A DNA stretch of 64,000 nucleotides from UBA2210 sp036825195 (lineage in GTDB: Bacteria > Desulfobacterota > Syntrophia > Syntrophales > UBA2210), in assembly GCA_036825195.1 (NCBI GenBank), contig DAISYQ010000014.1, forward strand, positions 3,737 through 67,736, given 5' to 3'. The notes below the pieces were generated by a model that saw only the letters and a program-made list of their open reading frames with translations, made no database searches and was not told the DNA's origin. Positions 8,850-17,308 of the stretch are shown here, in pieces (the first letter of the stretch is position 1; each line of letters begins with the position of its first letter). A program made the translations under genes and the position numbers.

Positions 8850-9789
8850 TTTGTCTCACCTGTTGATCTGTATCTTACGATTGAGTTACTTTTCCTTATT
8901 GGATGATATCCCGCAAAGATATCGAGGAGGCCTTTGCGGGTGCCAAGGTCCTCCGCCTCGAGTCCCGTCTTACCTATACAGTCATTCTCATTGAAATAGT
9001 GCTGTTATGTATTTAGCTTACCCCGGAGCAGATATGATGAATGGTAGGCTGTATTGAGGGTATTACGTACTTATGACCCATAGGTTGTAATGACAGTCTC
9101 CCCCAGGATATCGTCCGCTGATAGTCTATCTCCTTTTTGATCCAATCAAAGCCGCTTTAGCATCGTTGATCAAATCACTGGTTTTTGGCGGGGAGGAAAT
9201 ATTGCACGTATGGGTCATAGCGGCACAAGACATTTCGGATCTTCCCTTCTATTCTGGTACAACCGGTAATTCTGTTCGTTCACACCCTCCCCGATGTTTC
9301 GAACGGAATAATAGAAGAATAGAAATGATACGTCTTCTGCTGCAGAAGAAATCAAATATAAATCGGCTCTCCCTAACATAAGGTCATGGTTATGTCAATG
9401 CTTTTGAGATCGGATACGAATACTATGTGTCTGATTTCGAAGCGATTCACAGATGGTTCGGCCGCAAAAGAAAATCAGAAAAATTAAGAGTCTGTGAAGA
9501 GACAAGATGATATTTTTCTATTGGTTAGCTTTCGTATTACAGGCCTATTCAGAAAGTCAACTGTGAAACGACTACTGTTCAAGGATATTTCCGTGAAGAT
9601 GTTCTCATCGTCTTGAAACGGGTTTTGTCCGATTGGTTCAATTACCTATGGAACCGTTATTGCTGTTACTGTATTGTGATTCTATGTGTCGGATACCACT
9701 GCTTTGAAAAGAGGTGAATGGAACATTTTTCGACTCAATCGATTGATTCTGCAGCATCCGACACATCAGACATAATCAGATAAAATGCA
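8850..9789. other. Long divergent intergenic region upstream of the hydrogenase genes
   Basis: About 940 bases with no convincing gene. It is clearly AT-richer than the flanks. It contains a 9-bp hairpin at 8911-8941 (CCCGCAAAG and its complement, loop of 13), an 11-bp inverted pair TATGACCCATA at 9072-9082 and 9209-9219, and a half-site ATGTGTCTGAT at 9424-9434 that recurs near the promoter at 9790. A short frame around 9166-9381 has no recognisable protein features. Promoters for both divergent operons should lie here, but only the plus-strand one is clear. Confidence 0.6.
9684..9766. promoter_or_regulatory. Inverted 11-bp operator-like pair upstream of the hydrogenase promoter
   Basis: ATGTGTCGGAT at 9684-9694 and its exact reverse complement ATCCGACACAT at 9756-9766 flank 61 bases and end 23 bases before the -35 box. 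A 10 of 11 match, ATGTGTCTGAT, lies at 9424-9434 in the first orientation. The arrangement suggests a bound regulator, possibly looping; no regulator can be named from the sequence. Confidence 0.45.
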
Positions 9790-9818
9790 TTGACACACCA
9801 CCATGATTTTTCTATACT
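9790..9818 (+). promoter_or_regulatory. Sigma-70 promoter of the hydrogenase operon
   Basis: TTGACA at 9790-9795, a 17-base spacer, then TATACT at 9813-9818. This is a perfect -35 and a 5 of 6 -10 element. Transcription would start near 9825 and leave a leader of about 155 bases before the hydrogenase start codon. Confidence 0.8.
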
Positions 9819-9957
9819 GCCCCCGGTAAAAAAAGCTTTTGATCAGTAGGTTATATTGGTTTATGGTACTATTTCGGTTTCGCCCCCTCGCCGTTTACCG
9901 CCATATAGTTTATTCTCAGAATAAAAACCCCGACAAGCACTCGGAGAGAACAATATC

Positions 9958-9999
9958 ATGAAATGGAAAAACGAATGTTATGATAACTGTAAACATTGA
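9958..9999 (+). CDS. Possible 13-codon leader frame overlapping the hydrogenase start
   Basis: ATG 9958 is preceded by GGAGAG at a good distance (9 bases) and would encode MKWKNECYDNCKH before a TGA that lies 18 bases inside the hydrogenase gene, in another frame. The hydrogenase ATG at 9980 has only a poor Shine-Dalgarno sequence, so translation of the long gene may depend on ribosomes terminating this small frame. Alternatively the site simply serves a differently chosen start. No homology can be claimed for so short a peptide. Confidence 0.35.
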   Translation: MKWKNECYDNCKH

Positions 10000-12900
10000 T
10001 GGGAAAGACTACGAAACAGTCAGCGGATTAACAATTATTGAAGCTGCTCGTATGCACGGAATAGACATCCCGGCCTTGGGATATGATCCGCGGGTGAGCC
10101 CTCCAAGCAACTTTGAGGCCGCTTTCGTGGAGCTGTTCGACGGCGCCGGAAGCAGGTTTGCATCGGCAACGTCCACGCTTGTTCAGGACGGTATGGCGAT
10201 CACTACACAATCAGAGGCGCTGTATACATATCGTAAGATATACCTCCAGTCTCTTCTGAGGAACCATTACGGCGACTGTATCGCACCATGTGTCTTGCGC
10301 TGCCCGGCTCATATCGATATACAGCAGTATATCTACCATGTGAACTGCAACAATTTCCTCGAAGCTCTTAAGGTCATCAAGGACAGCAATCCTTTGCCCG
10401 CGGTATGCGGCCGCGTCTGTCCTCACCCCTGTGAAGATGATTGCCGCCGTAATGCCCTTGACGGTGGAGTCAATATTAACGGCATTAAGCGATTTGTCGC
10501 CGACTGGGACGCGAATCAGCCGGAGCCGTATCGGCCTGAGTGCCTGCCCGATTCAGGGCATAAGATTGCCATCATCGGGGCCGGGCCGGCGGGTCTTACC
10601 GCCGCGTGGTTTTTACGGCGACTCGGCCATGCGGTTTCCATCTTCGAGATGCAGGAGAAAGCCGGGGGCATGCTGAGGTGGGGAATCCCTTATTATCGCC
10701 TCCCCGAGGATGTCCTGGATGCGGAGATACAGGCGATTCTTGATCTCGGTGTCGATATCCACTACCACACAAAACTGGGGCGTGATTTCTCCCTCGAATC
10801 TTTAAGGCGAGACGGTTTTGAGGCCCTATTCCTGGGATTGGGAGCACAAAAGGCCACCGCCATCGGTGTCAAGGGTGAGGACAGCACCGGCGTCATGTCG
10901 GGTCTTGATTTCCTCGCACGGATCGCCAGGGGCGAAAGGCCGGAACTGGGGAACCGGGTCATCGTGATTGGGGGTGGTAACACGGCCATGGATGCGGCAC
11001 GCAGTGCCGTACGTCTGGGCGTTAAAGAGGTTATTATCGCTTACCGTCGCACCCGACAGGAAATGCCGGCTCAAGACATTGAGATTGAGGAGGCCATCGA
11101 GGAAGGCATCTCTGTTCAGTACCTGACCGCACCGATTTCAATTACATCATCAAATGGCGCGCTGCAACTGCTCTGCGTGCATATGGAACTGGGGGAACCG
11201 GATGAGAGTGGTCGGAGGCGCCCGGTACCCCAGGAAGGCTCGGAATTTAACCTTTCGGCAACGACGATCATCTCAGCCATCGGTCAATCGGTGGAGGGGT
11301 CCTGTGTCGGTGACGCTGCGATAATCGATCGGTGGGGCACCATTATGGCAGATCCCCATACGATGCAAACGGCCCTGCCCTGGGTCTTCTCCGGAGGTGA
11401 TTGCGTTACGGGCCCGGATATCGCCATTGCGGCGATAGGTGCGGGCAAGCGTGCCGCGGAAGCCATGGATGAATATGTGCGTACCGGTACGGTCACCGTC
11501 AAGGATGAACCCTACGCCTGTAGCAAGGATAGCTGGAAGGATCTGCCACCTGAAACCTTTCAGGGAATCAAACCGGCGGAACGCTGTGAAGTGCCGGTTA
11601 TCGAGCCGCCCACCCGGAAAAAGAATTTCGATGAATTCTCCGTAACGTGGGATCAGGAAACCGCAATGGCAGAAGCATCACGCTGTATGGAATGCGGCTG
11701 TACCGAACGATATGACTGTTCGCTCCGCAACTATGCAAGCGAATACGGCGTCCAGCACGACAAAGGACAGCCGGCCAGACCTCTGTTCATCGATGCAAAC
11801 CACCCCACCATTTCGAGAGATGCAGGCAAGTGTATCTTATGCGGTCTCTGCCTGAAGGTCTGCCGTGAAATGATGGGGGTCTCGGCACTGAGCTTCTATG
11901 AGACAAATGATGTCTTGACAGTCGGTCCCAATGACCATCGGCCCCTCGATCTGACCGTGTGTGTTGCCTGCGGGCACTGTGCCATGGTTTGTCCCACGGG
12001 AGCGCTGACGCTGAAGTCGACATTGCCTGATGTCTACCGGGCCCTGAAGAATCCGGAACTGACCGTCGTCGCTCAGATCGCTCCTGCCGTGCGGGCCGCC
12101 TTCGGAGAACAGTACGGTATCAATGGTGCCGATGTCATGCCGGTGTTGAGCGCCTGTCTGAAACGGTTGGGGTTTGATTTCGTCTTCGATACCTGCTGGG
12201 CGGCCGATCTCACTATTATGGAGGAGGGGACCGAACTCCTGTCGCGCATAGCCGAAGGTGGTGTTCTCCCGCAGATAACCTCCTGCTGCCCGGCCTGGAT
12301 CAATTACTGTGAAAAACTTGCTCCGGATATTTTGCCGCACCTTTCATCCTGTAAATCGCCGCAACAGATGTTCGGAGCGGTGATGAAGCAATACTTCGCC
12401 AAACAGCTCAAGGTGCGATCCGAACAATTGTATTTTGTTTCTGTCATGCCCTGTAATGCAAAGAAATATGAATCCATGCGCCCCGAGTTCGGTACCAACA
12501 ATGTCCAGGATGTTGATAAAGTCCTGACCACGTGGGATGTGATGTGCATGCTGTCGGAGAAACATATAGATCCGCTCACCATTTCACCCGTTCCGGTCGA
12601 TGCCTTTTTCGGAAAGGTTTCCGGTGCGGGGATCATCTTTGGCGCCAGTGGCGGCGTTGCCGAAGCGGCCCTCCGCCTGGCTGCCGAGCGAGTTATGGGC
12701 AAGCGGATGGACAGTTTTGCCTATGAAGAGGTACGAGGCCTGCAGGGCGTCAAGGAAACGGCCGTTACGCTGGGAGATGCCACGGTGCGATTGGCGGTGG
12801 TCAGCGGTTTACAGAATGCGCAGAGGTTGATTGACCGGATACGATCCGATGACGCCCCCTATGACTTCATCGAAGTCATGGCCTGTCCCGGAGGCTGCAT

Positions 12901-13420
12901 CAACGGTTCCGGAAATCCGGCTCCGCTTCTGAAAAGCGATGCGGAACATCGTCTGGAGGTCCTCTATCGTTTGGATCAGGAGGCACCCATCCGCACCAGC
13001 CAGGACAATCCGTCCGTACAGGCCATTTATTCAAACTGGCTGGGCAAACCGGACAGCGATCTCTCTCATCATGCCCTGCATACAACCTATAAGCGGCGGT
13101 CCATGCGCGTGCAGGACGCGATCCAGGATGAAGAGGTGCGACAAACCGAGGCACCTGTCGATATGAGCGTATGTATTGGAACCAACTGTTACATCAAGGG
13201 ATCGTGGAAGTTGTTGGAGGGTCTGTCTGCCGAATTGAAGAGACGCGGTCTGTCGGAGCGGTTCCGAGTCAAGGCGCGGTTCTGTACTGGTCAGTGCGAA
13301 GGCGGTCCCAACGTGGTTATCGATAATAGGATTATTTCAGTGGAACAGGTAGATCGCCCCGGATTGTTTATCGATACATATCTGATGCCGATTATTCGGA
13401 ATACGGATAGAACGAGGTAA
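9980..13420 (+). CDS. hndD: Catalytic [FeFe]-hydrogenase with N-terminal GltD/NfnB-like module (HndD-like)
   Basis: Cytosolic hydrogenase of 1146 residues; typical HndD is about 580. Order: degenerate [2Fe-2S] NuoG-like domain (1-75) whose four cysteine positions are replaced (GYDP, then no Cys to residue 99); GltD-type cysteine domain (CIAPCVLRCP 100-109, CGRVCPHPCEDDC 143-155); FAD motif GAGPAG 200-205; NAD(P) motif GGGNTA 331-336; CMECGC 569-574; two [4Fe-4S] sites (CILCGLCLKVC 618-628, CVACGHCAMVC 661-671); H-cluster motifs TSCCPAW 767-773, VMPCNAK 822-828, EVMACPGGC 965-973; and a C-terminal thioredoxin-like [2Fe-2S] domain (Cys1065, 1070, 1102, 1106). The proton-transfer cysteine is intact, so it should be active. 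It presumably works with HndABC, encoded divergently. Confidence 0.9.
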   Translation: MITVNIDGKDYETVSGLTIIEAARMHGIDIPALGYDPRVSPPSNFEAAFVELFDGAGSRFASATSTLVQDGMAITTQSEALYTYRKIYLQSLLRNHYGDCIAPCVLRCPAHIDIQQYIYHVNCNNFLEALKVIKDSNPLPAVCGRVCPHPCEDDCRRNALDGGVNINGIKRFVADWDANQPEPYRPECLPDSGHKIAIIGAGPAGLTAAWFLRRLGHAVSIFEMQEKAGGMLRWGIPYYRLPEDVLDAEIQAILDLGVDIHYHTKLGRDFSLESLRRDGFEALFLGLGAQKATAIGVKGEDSTGVMSGLDFLARIARGERPELGNRVIVIGGGNTAMDAARSAVRLGVKEVIIAYRRTRQEMPAQDIEIEEAIEEGISVQYLTAPISITSSNGALQLLCVHMELGEPDESGRRRPVPQEGSEFNLSATTIISAIGQSVEGSCVGDAAIIDRWGTIMADPHTMQTALPWVFSGGDCVTGPDIAIAAIGAGKRAAEAMDEYVRTGTVTVKDEPYACSKDSWKDLPPETFQGIKPAERCEVPVIEPPTRKKNFDEFSVTWDQETAMAEASRCMECGCTERYDCSLRNYASEYGVQHDKGQPARPLFIDANHPTISRDAGKCILCGLCLKVCREMMGVSALSFYETNDVLTVGPNDHRPLDLTVCVACGHCAMVCPTGALTLKSTLPDVYRALKNPELTVVAQIAPAVRAAFGEQYGINGADVMPVLSACLKRLGFDFVFDTCWAADLTIMEEGTELLSRIAEGGVLPQITSCCPAWINYCEKLAPDILPHLSSCKSPQQMFGAVMKQYFAKQLKVRSEQLYFVSVMPCNAKKYESMRPEFGTNNVQDVDKVLTTWDVMCMLSEKHIDPLTISPVPVDAFFGKVSGAGIIFGASGGVAEAALRLAAERVMGKRMDSFAYEEVRGLQGVKETAVTLGDATVRLAVVSGLQNAQRLIDRIRSDDAPYDFIEVMACPGGCINGSGNPAPLLKSDAEHRLEVLYRLDQEAPIRTSQDNPSVQAIYSNWLGKPDSDLSHHALHTTYKRRSMRVQDAIQDEEVRQTEAPVDMSVCIGTNCYIKGSWKLLEGLSAELKRRGLSERFRVKARFCTGQCEGGPNVVIDNRIISVEQVDRPGLFIDTYLMPIIRNTDRTR

Positions 13421-13424
13421 TGAC

Positions 13425-13700
13425 ATGCTTTTGATAACGATTTGTGTCGGGAGTTCGTGCAGCCTGCGTGGTTCCGATGAACTGGCGTCGGAATTATTCA
13501 ATCTTATAAAAAAGGAAAAACTCGAAGGGCTGGTCGACATCGTCGGCGCTTTCTGTATGGATTCATGCTCCAAGGGAGTTTCCGTTCGTGTCGGCGATCA
13601 TGAATTCAGCGGTATTCTGCCGGAGGATGCGGAATCATTCTTTTATAAAGAGATCATGAGCCAAGTGGAAAACACATTGCTGATCGGAAAAAAGGATTGA
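13425..13700 (+). CDS. Small thioredoxin-fold [2Fe-2S] protein
   Basis: A 91-residue protein with the NuoE-like ligand pattern ICVGSSCSLRG (Cys7, Cys12) and GAFCMDSCSKGVSV (a C-x3-C pair near residues 44-48). It is a free-standing version of the domain found at the C-terminus of the preceding hydrogenase, starts four bases after it, and precedes the sensory hydrogenase. It is probably a dedicated electron carrier between the two hydrogenases or to the regulatory module; that partner choice is inferred. Confidence 0.82.
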   Translation: MLLITICVGSSCSLRGSDELASELFNLIKKEKLEGLVDIVGAFCMDSCSKGVSVRVGDHEFSGILPEDAESFFYKEIMSQVENTLLIGKKD

Positions 13701-13733
13701 TATATTGTTTCTACATGACAGAGGAAGACCGTT

Positions 13734-15452
13734 ATGAATGAACCCGTCATTGTAACAAACCCGGCCCGCTGCCGTGATTGCTACCGTTGTGTCCGCCACT
13801 GTGACGTTAAAGCCATCCGTGTGCATGAGGGGCAGGCCCAAGTGGTCACGGATTTGTGCATCCTGTGCGGGACCTGTGTCCGCGAATGCCCCCAACAGGC
13901 GAAGGACGTCCGCAGCGCGGAACAGGATGTCAAACAGGCGCTTAAAGACGGCCGGAAGCTTATAGCGTCGGTTGCCCCTTCGGCACCCGCATATTTCGAC
14001 TTTCATCACTTTTCTGAGATGGAATCGGCGTTGAAACAACTGGGTTTTACCGCGGCCGAGGAAACGGCTCTCGGAGCCGAGTTCGTCGCCCTGGCTCATC
14101 GCGACTACATCGAACAAATGCCGGATCGATGGCCGGTTATCACCTCTTCCTGTCCGGTTATTATCAATCTCGTCGAAAAATACCACCCCGATTTGATCCC
14201 GCACTTGGCACCGATTGTATCGCCGATGATAGCGCATGGTCGTCTGCTTGCTGAAAAGTACGGGCCCGATGCCTACATTGTCTTTATCGGTCCCTGCATT
14301 GCCAAAACAGTGGAGATAACCGAGGAGCCGGTAGCCGGTACGATTTCATCCGCAATGACCTTTCGTGATCTGGACAGGTGGTTTGAAGAAAGGGGTATCA
14401 CCTTTGAAGACACCCAGAATGATATGGAAGAAAAAACCGTCGTGGACGCCCGCCTCTTCCCGGTCGAAGGAGGTCTGGTCGGTACGGCGGGATTGAACGC
14501 CGATATGCTCGACGCCTCACTTGTTGTCGCCAGCGGTCTGGGAAACTGTCAAAAGATCATCGGTGACATTCGTGCCGGTCAGCTGCAGGCATCACTTGTT
14601 GAACTGATGGCATGCACCGGCGGCTGTATCAATGGTCCTGCCATGGCTGATCTGGCAGGGGGTGTGTACGTCGCCCGGCAGAAGATTGTCGACTACCACA
14701 AAAACCGTCCGGCCTATCAGGTGCCTCCTCGTGAGATGTGGCCGGATCTGTCTCGCGTATACACCGATAAGCATCAACCGGTCCCGGAATTCAGCGAAGA
14801 ACAGATTCGGGATGTCTTACGCCGCGTCAACAAATATACAAAAGACGACGAGCTCAATTGTGGTGCGTGCGGCTACTCAAGCTGTCGTGAAAAGGCCATC
14901 GCGACGCTGCGGGGCATGGCGGAGATCACCATGTGTATTCCATACATGCGCCGTCGTTCCGAGTCGCTCCGTCAGGTCGTCATGGATGTTTCCCCGAATT
15001 CTATTATGATTGTTGATGATCACCTCGCTATTCAGGATATGTCTCCCTCGGCTGAGGAACTCTTTGGCTGTTCTCTTGCCGATATCAAGGGAAAGCATCT
15101 TTCACGGTTAGTTCCACTCTATGATGACTTTATAGCCGTTCGTGATACGGGAAAACCCGTGATCGCTAAGACCAGGCGTATCAATGATCGGCTGATAGCG
15201 GAGCTGAGTGTCGTTAAGGTTGAAGGACACTCGCTTCTGGTGGCCATCCTGCGGGATATTACGGAGCATGAAAAGGAGAAAGAGGTATTCCGCGCACTGC
15301 GTTCCGAAGCCCTGGAGCAGACACGGGAAGTGGTACGGAAGCAGATGCGCGTCGCCCATGAGATTGCACATCTCTTAGGGGAGACAACCGCGGAAAGCAA
15401 GGTGATTGTCCTGAACTTGGCGAAACTGCTGGAAGAGGAAGAACAGGCGTGA
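13734..15452 (+). CDS. PAS-containing sensory-type [FeFe]-hydrogenase (group C / HydS-HsfB-like)
   Basis: A 572-residue protein: two [4Fe-4S] ferredoxin sites (Cys13/16/19/23 and 42/45/48/52), an H-cluster domain, a further cysteine motif CGACGYSSC (376-384, with Cys401), a PAS domain (about 410-510) and a helical C-terminal tail. All four H-cluster cysteines are present, but motif 1 reads TSSCP (137-141), so the proton-relay cysteine is serine, and motif 2 reads GPCIAK (186-191) with glycine for methionine. Comparable substitutions mark slow, H2-sensing hydrogenases such as HydS. The gene overlaps the following phosphatase gene by four bases, which suggests that H2 or redox state controls the phosphatase. 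The signalling role is inferred. Confidence 0.87.
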   Translation: MNEPVIVTNPARCRDCYRCVRHCDVKAIRVHEGQAQVVTDLCILCGTCVRECPQQAKDVRSAEQDVKQALKDGRKLIASVAPSAPAYFDFHHFSEMESALKQLGFTAAEETALGAEFVALAHRDYIEQMPDRWPVITSSCPVIINLVEKYHPDLIPHLAPIVSPMIAHGRLLAEKYGPDAYIVFIGPCIAKTVEITEEPVAGTISSAMTFRDLDRWFEERGITFEDTQNDMEEKTVVDARLFPVEGGLVGTAGLNADMLDASLVVASGLGNCQKIIGDIRAGQLQASLVELMACTGGCINGPAMADLAGGVYVARQKIVDYHKNRPAYQVPPREMWPDLSRVYTDKHQPVPEFSEEQIRDVLRRVNKYTKDDELNCGACGYSSCREKAIATLRGMAEITMCIPYMRRRSESLRQVVMDVSPNSIMIVDDHLAIQDMSPSAEELFGCSLADIKGKHLSRLVPLYDDFIAVRDTGKPVIAKTRRINDRLIAELSVVKVEGHSLLVAILRDITEHEKEKEVFRALRSEALEQTREVVRKQMRVAHEIAHLLGETTAESKVIVLNLAKLLEEEEQA

Positions 15453-16627
15453 GGCAGTTGGTTGAATACAGTTGGGCAAGTCTGAACAAGGCCGGTGAGG
15501 ATTTGTGCGGAGACTCGATCATCATACGTACGAAACGTGATTCGTTTGTCGCCGTCTTATCAGATGGGCTGGGAAGCGGTGTAAAAGCCAATATCCTTTC
15601 GTCTCTGACTGCCGAAATCGCCGCGAGAATGTTTGAAGTTGGCACGACGGTGGAGGAAGTCATGCAGACCCTGCTGGAAACCCTTCCGGAATGCTCCGTC
15701 CGCAAGTTAGCCTATGCAACCTTCGCCGTTTTGATCGTCTATAAGGGACATGATGCCCATCTCGTTCTCTTTGATTCCCCCCCCATGATCCTCATCCGTG
15801 ATAACAAGCTCGAAACCATTCCCTTCGAAGAACGCCAGGTGGGGGGCAGAACAATCAGCGAGGCACGTTTCGAACTCCAGGAAAACGATTACATGGTATT
15901 AATCAGCGATGGATACGAACATGCCGGTCTGGGCGGTGTGTACCGTCTTGGATGGGGGTGGCAGAATGTGGCTACCACCGTGCAGCGTTTTGTGAGAACC
16001 GGTGTTGATACTATGAAGCTTACCGAAACACTGTCCCGGACATGCATGAAACTGTATAACGACAAGCCGGGTGATGATTCCAGCGTTATTTGCATGAAGG
16101 TACGTCCTTCCGTATCCCTCTGTATTCTGACCGGGCCTCCCGGTAACCGTGATACGGATGAGGAAGCCGTCGCTCGTCTGATGGCCGCCGAGGGATATAA
16201 GATTATCTGTGGCGGGAGTACGGCACAGATGGCGGCACGAGTCCTGAACGAGGAGCTTGAAGTGGAATGGGTCCCGCCGTGGAAACAAACCGGTGAAAAG
16301 CCCAAGAAGAAGGGATCACCCCCTACCGCCATCATCAGGGGTATTGATCTTGTAACGGAAGGCATCTTAACCATCGGCCTGGCTTTGGAAATCATACGGG
16401 GGGCCAAGACAATTCATGACCTGCCCAAAGATCGTGACGCCGCCACGCGTCTCGCTCGCTATCTCTTGGAGGCAGACGATATCCATCTCCTGGTGGGAGC
16501 GGCCATCAATCCCAATCAGGTTGCAGACCTGGTTCGCGGCGAGCCGATGCGGATGGGATACATCCGGGATTTGACATCCGAACTCACCGCAAGAAACAAG
16601 ATAGTGACCGTCGAAAAATTTCTATAG
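15449..16627 (+). CDS. SpoIIE/PP2C-type serine phosphatase
   Basis: A 392-residue protein whose N-terminal half shows the PP2C metal-site motifs GEDLCGDS (17-23), LSDGLGSG (37-44), LISDGYEH and KPGDDSSVI, the pattern of SpoIIE-type phosphatases. The C-terminal 170 residues are not assigned to a known domain; they include a short proline- and lysine-rich linker. The gene starts at a GTG overlapping the stop codon of the sensory hydrogenase, a sign of tight translational coupling. Such phosphatases dephosphorylate proteins on serine or threonine, often antagonists of anti-sigma factors. The substrate is unknown and no STAS-domain antagonist was found in the window. Confidence 0.85.
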   Translation: MRQLVEYSWASLNKAGEDLCGDSIIIRTKRDSFVAVLSDGLGSGVKANILSSLTAEIAARMFEVGTTVEEVMQTLLETLPECSVRKLAYATFAVLIVYKGHDAHLVLFDSPPMILIRDNKLETIPFEERQVGGRTISEARFELQENDYMVLISDGYEHAGLGGVYRLGWGWQNVATTVQRFVRTGVDTMKLTETLSRTCMKLYNDKPGDDSSVICMKVRPSVSLCILTGPPGNRDTDEEAVARLMAAEGYKIICGGSTAQMAARVLNEELEVEWVPPWKQTGEKPKKKGSPPTAIIRGIDLVTEGILTIGLALEIIRGAKTIHDLPKDRDAATRLARYLLEADDIHLLVGAAINPNQVADLVRGEPMRMGYIRDLTSELTARNKIVTVEKFL

Positions 16628-16713
16628 GAACAATACGTAACCCACTTCTCACTTCTATCGGTATCGGGAAATGTAACGGAAGGTTTTTACCATTAAAAAA
16701 TGGTCATTAGCGA

Positions 16714-17289
16714 CTAATCATCTTCATGCATGATGATCCTCGTCTTTGCATCCTGAAAGATCCTGTGTCTGGGGAATGCTATCTTCACGATAGTACCGGT
16801 TGCCCCCCTCCGGAGATCGGCATTGGATTCTACGGATAAGGACCCCCCGTGAGTCTTAAAGGTGGAATAGGCCATGGCCAGACCGAGTCCGGTTCCATCC
16901 CCCGCCGGTTTGGTTGTGAAAAACGGAGTCAAGAGAGACATCATATTTTCATCGGTGATGCCGGATCCTGTATCGGCAAGACTGACACGAATCCTCTGAT
17001 CGTCTCCCTCAATCATAATGGTCAAGGTGCCGCCATCCGGCATGGCCTCAACGGCATTTTGTGCCAGGTCAAAAAAGGCCGTCTCCATCTGTTCGTGATC
17101 AACCCATACATCCGGGTCATCCAGAGAAGTTTTGATGACCACATCAATAGCCTCACCGTGGTGTACCTTTTCAAGGCTTTTTTCGATGATTTCGACGATA
17201 CTGGCCTTTTTTAGTCTCAAACCGTGCAAAAGATGATAAACCTCTCTGTCCTCGCCATACCCAACACGGAGATGTAATCCTTGTGGCAT
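16714..17289 (-). CDS. Histidine-kinase-like ATPase, sensor-less
   Basis: A 191-residue protein with a typical kinase catalytic domain: FFDLAQNAVEAMPDGG (N box), ADTGSGI (G1), FFTTKPAGDGTGLGLAMAYSTFKTHGG (F and G2 boxes). It lacks input domains, and the short N-terminal segment shows no clear H-box. It is third in a minus-strand series DRTGG - anti-sigma-like ATPase - this gene, and converges on the phosphatase gene. It could phosphorylate a partner or only bind ATP; no response regulator is nearby. No clear ribosome site precedes the ATG, so coupling to the upstream gene is likely. Confidence 0.78.
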   Translation of the reverse strand: MPQGLHLRVGYGEDREVYHLLHGLRLKKASIVEIIEKSLEKVHHGEAIDVVIKTSLDDPDVWVDHEQMETAFFDLAQNAVEAMPDGGTLTIMIEGDDQRIRVSLADTGSGITDENMMSLLTPFFTTKPAGDGTGLGLAMAYSTFKTHGGSLSVESNADLRRGATGTIVKIAFPRHRIFQDAKTRIIMHEDD

Positions 17290-17308
17290 GGTCGAATGAT
17301 TTAAAACA

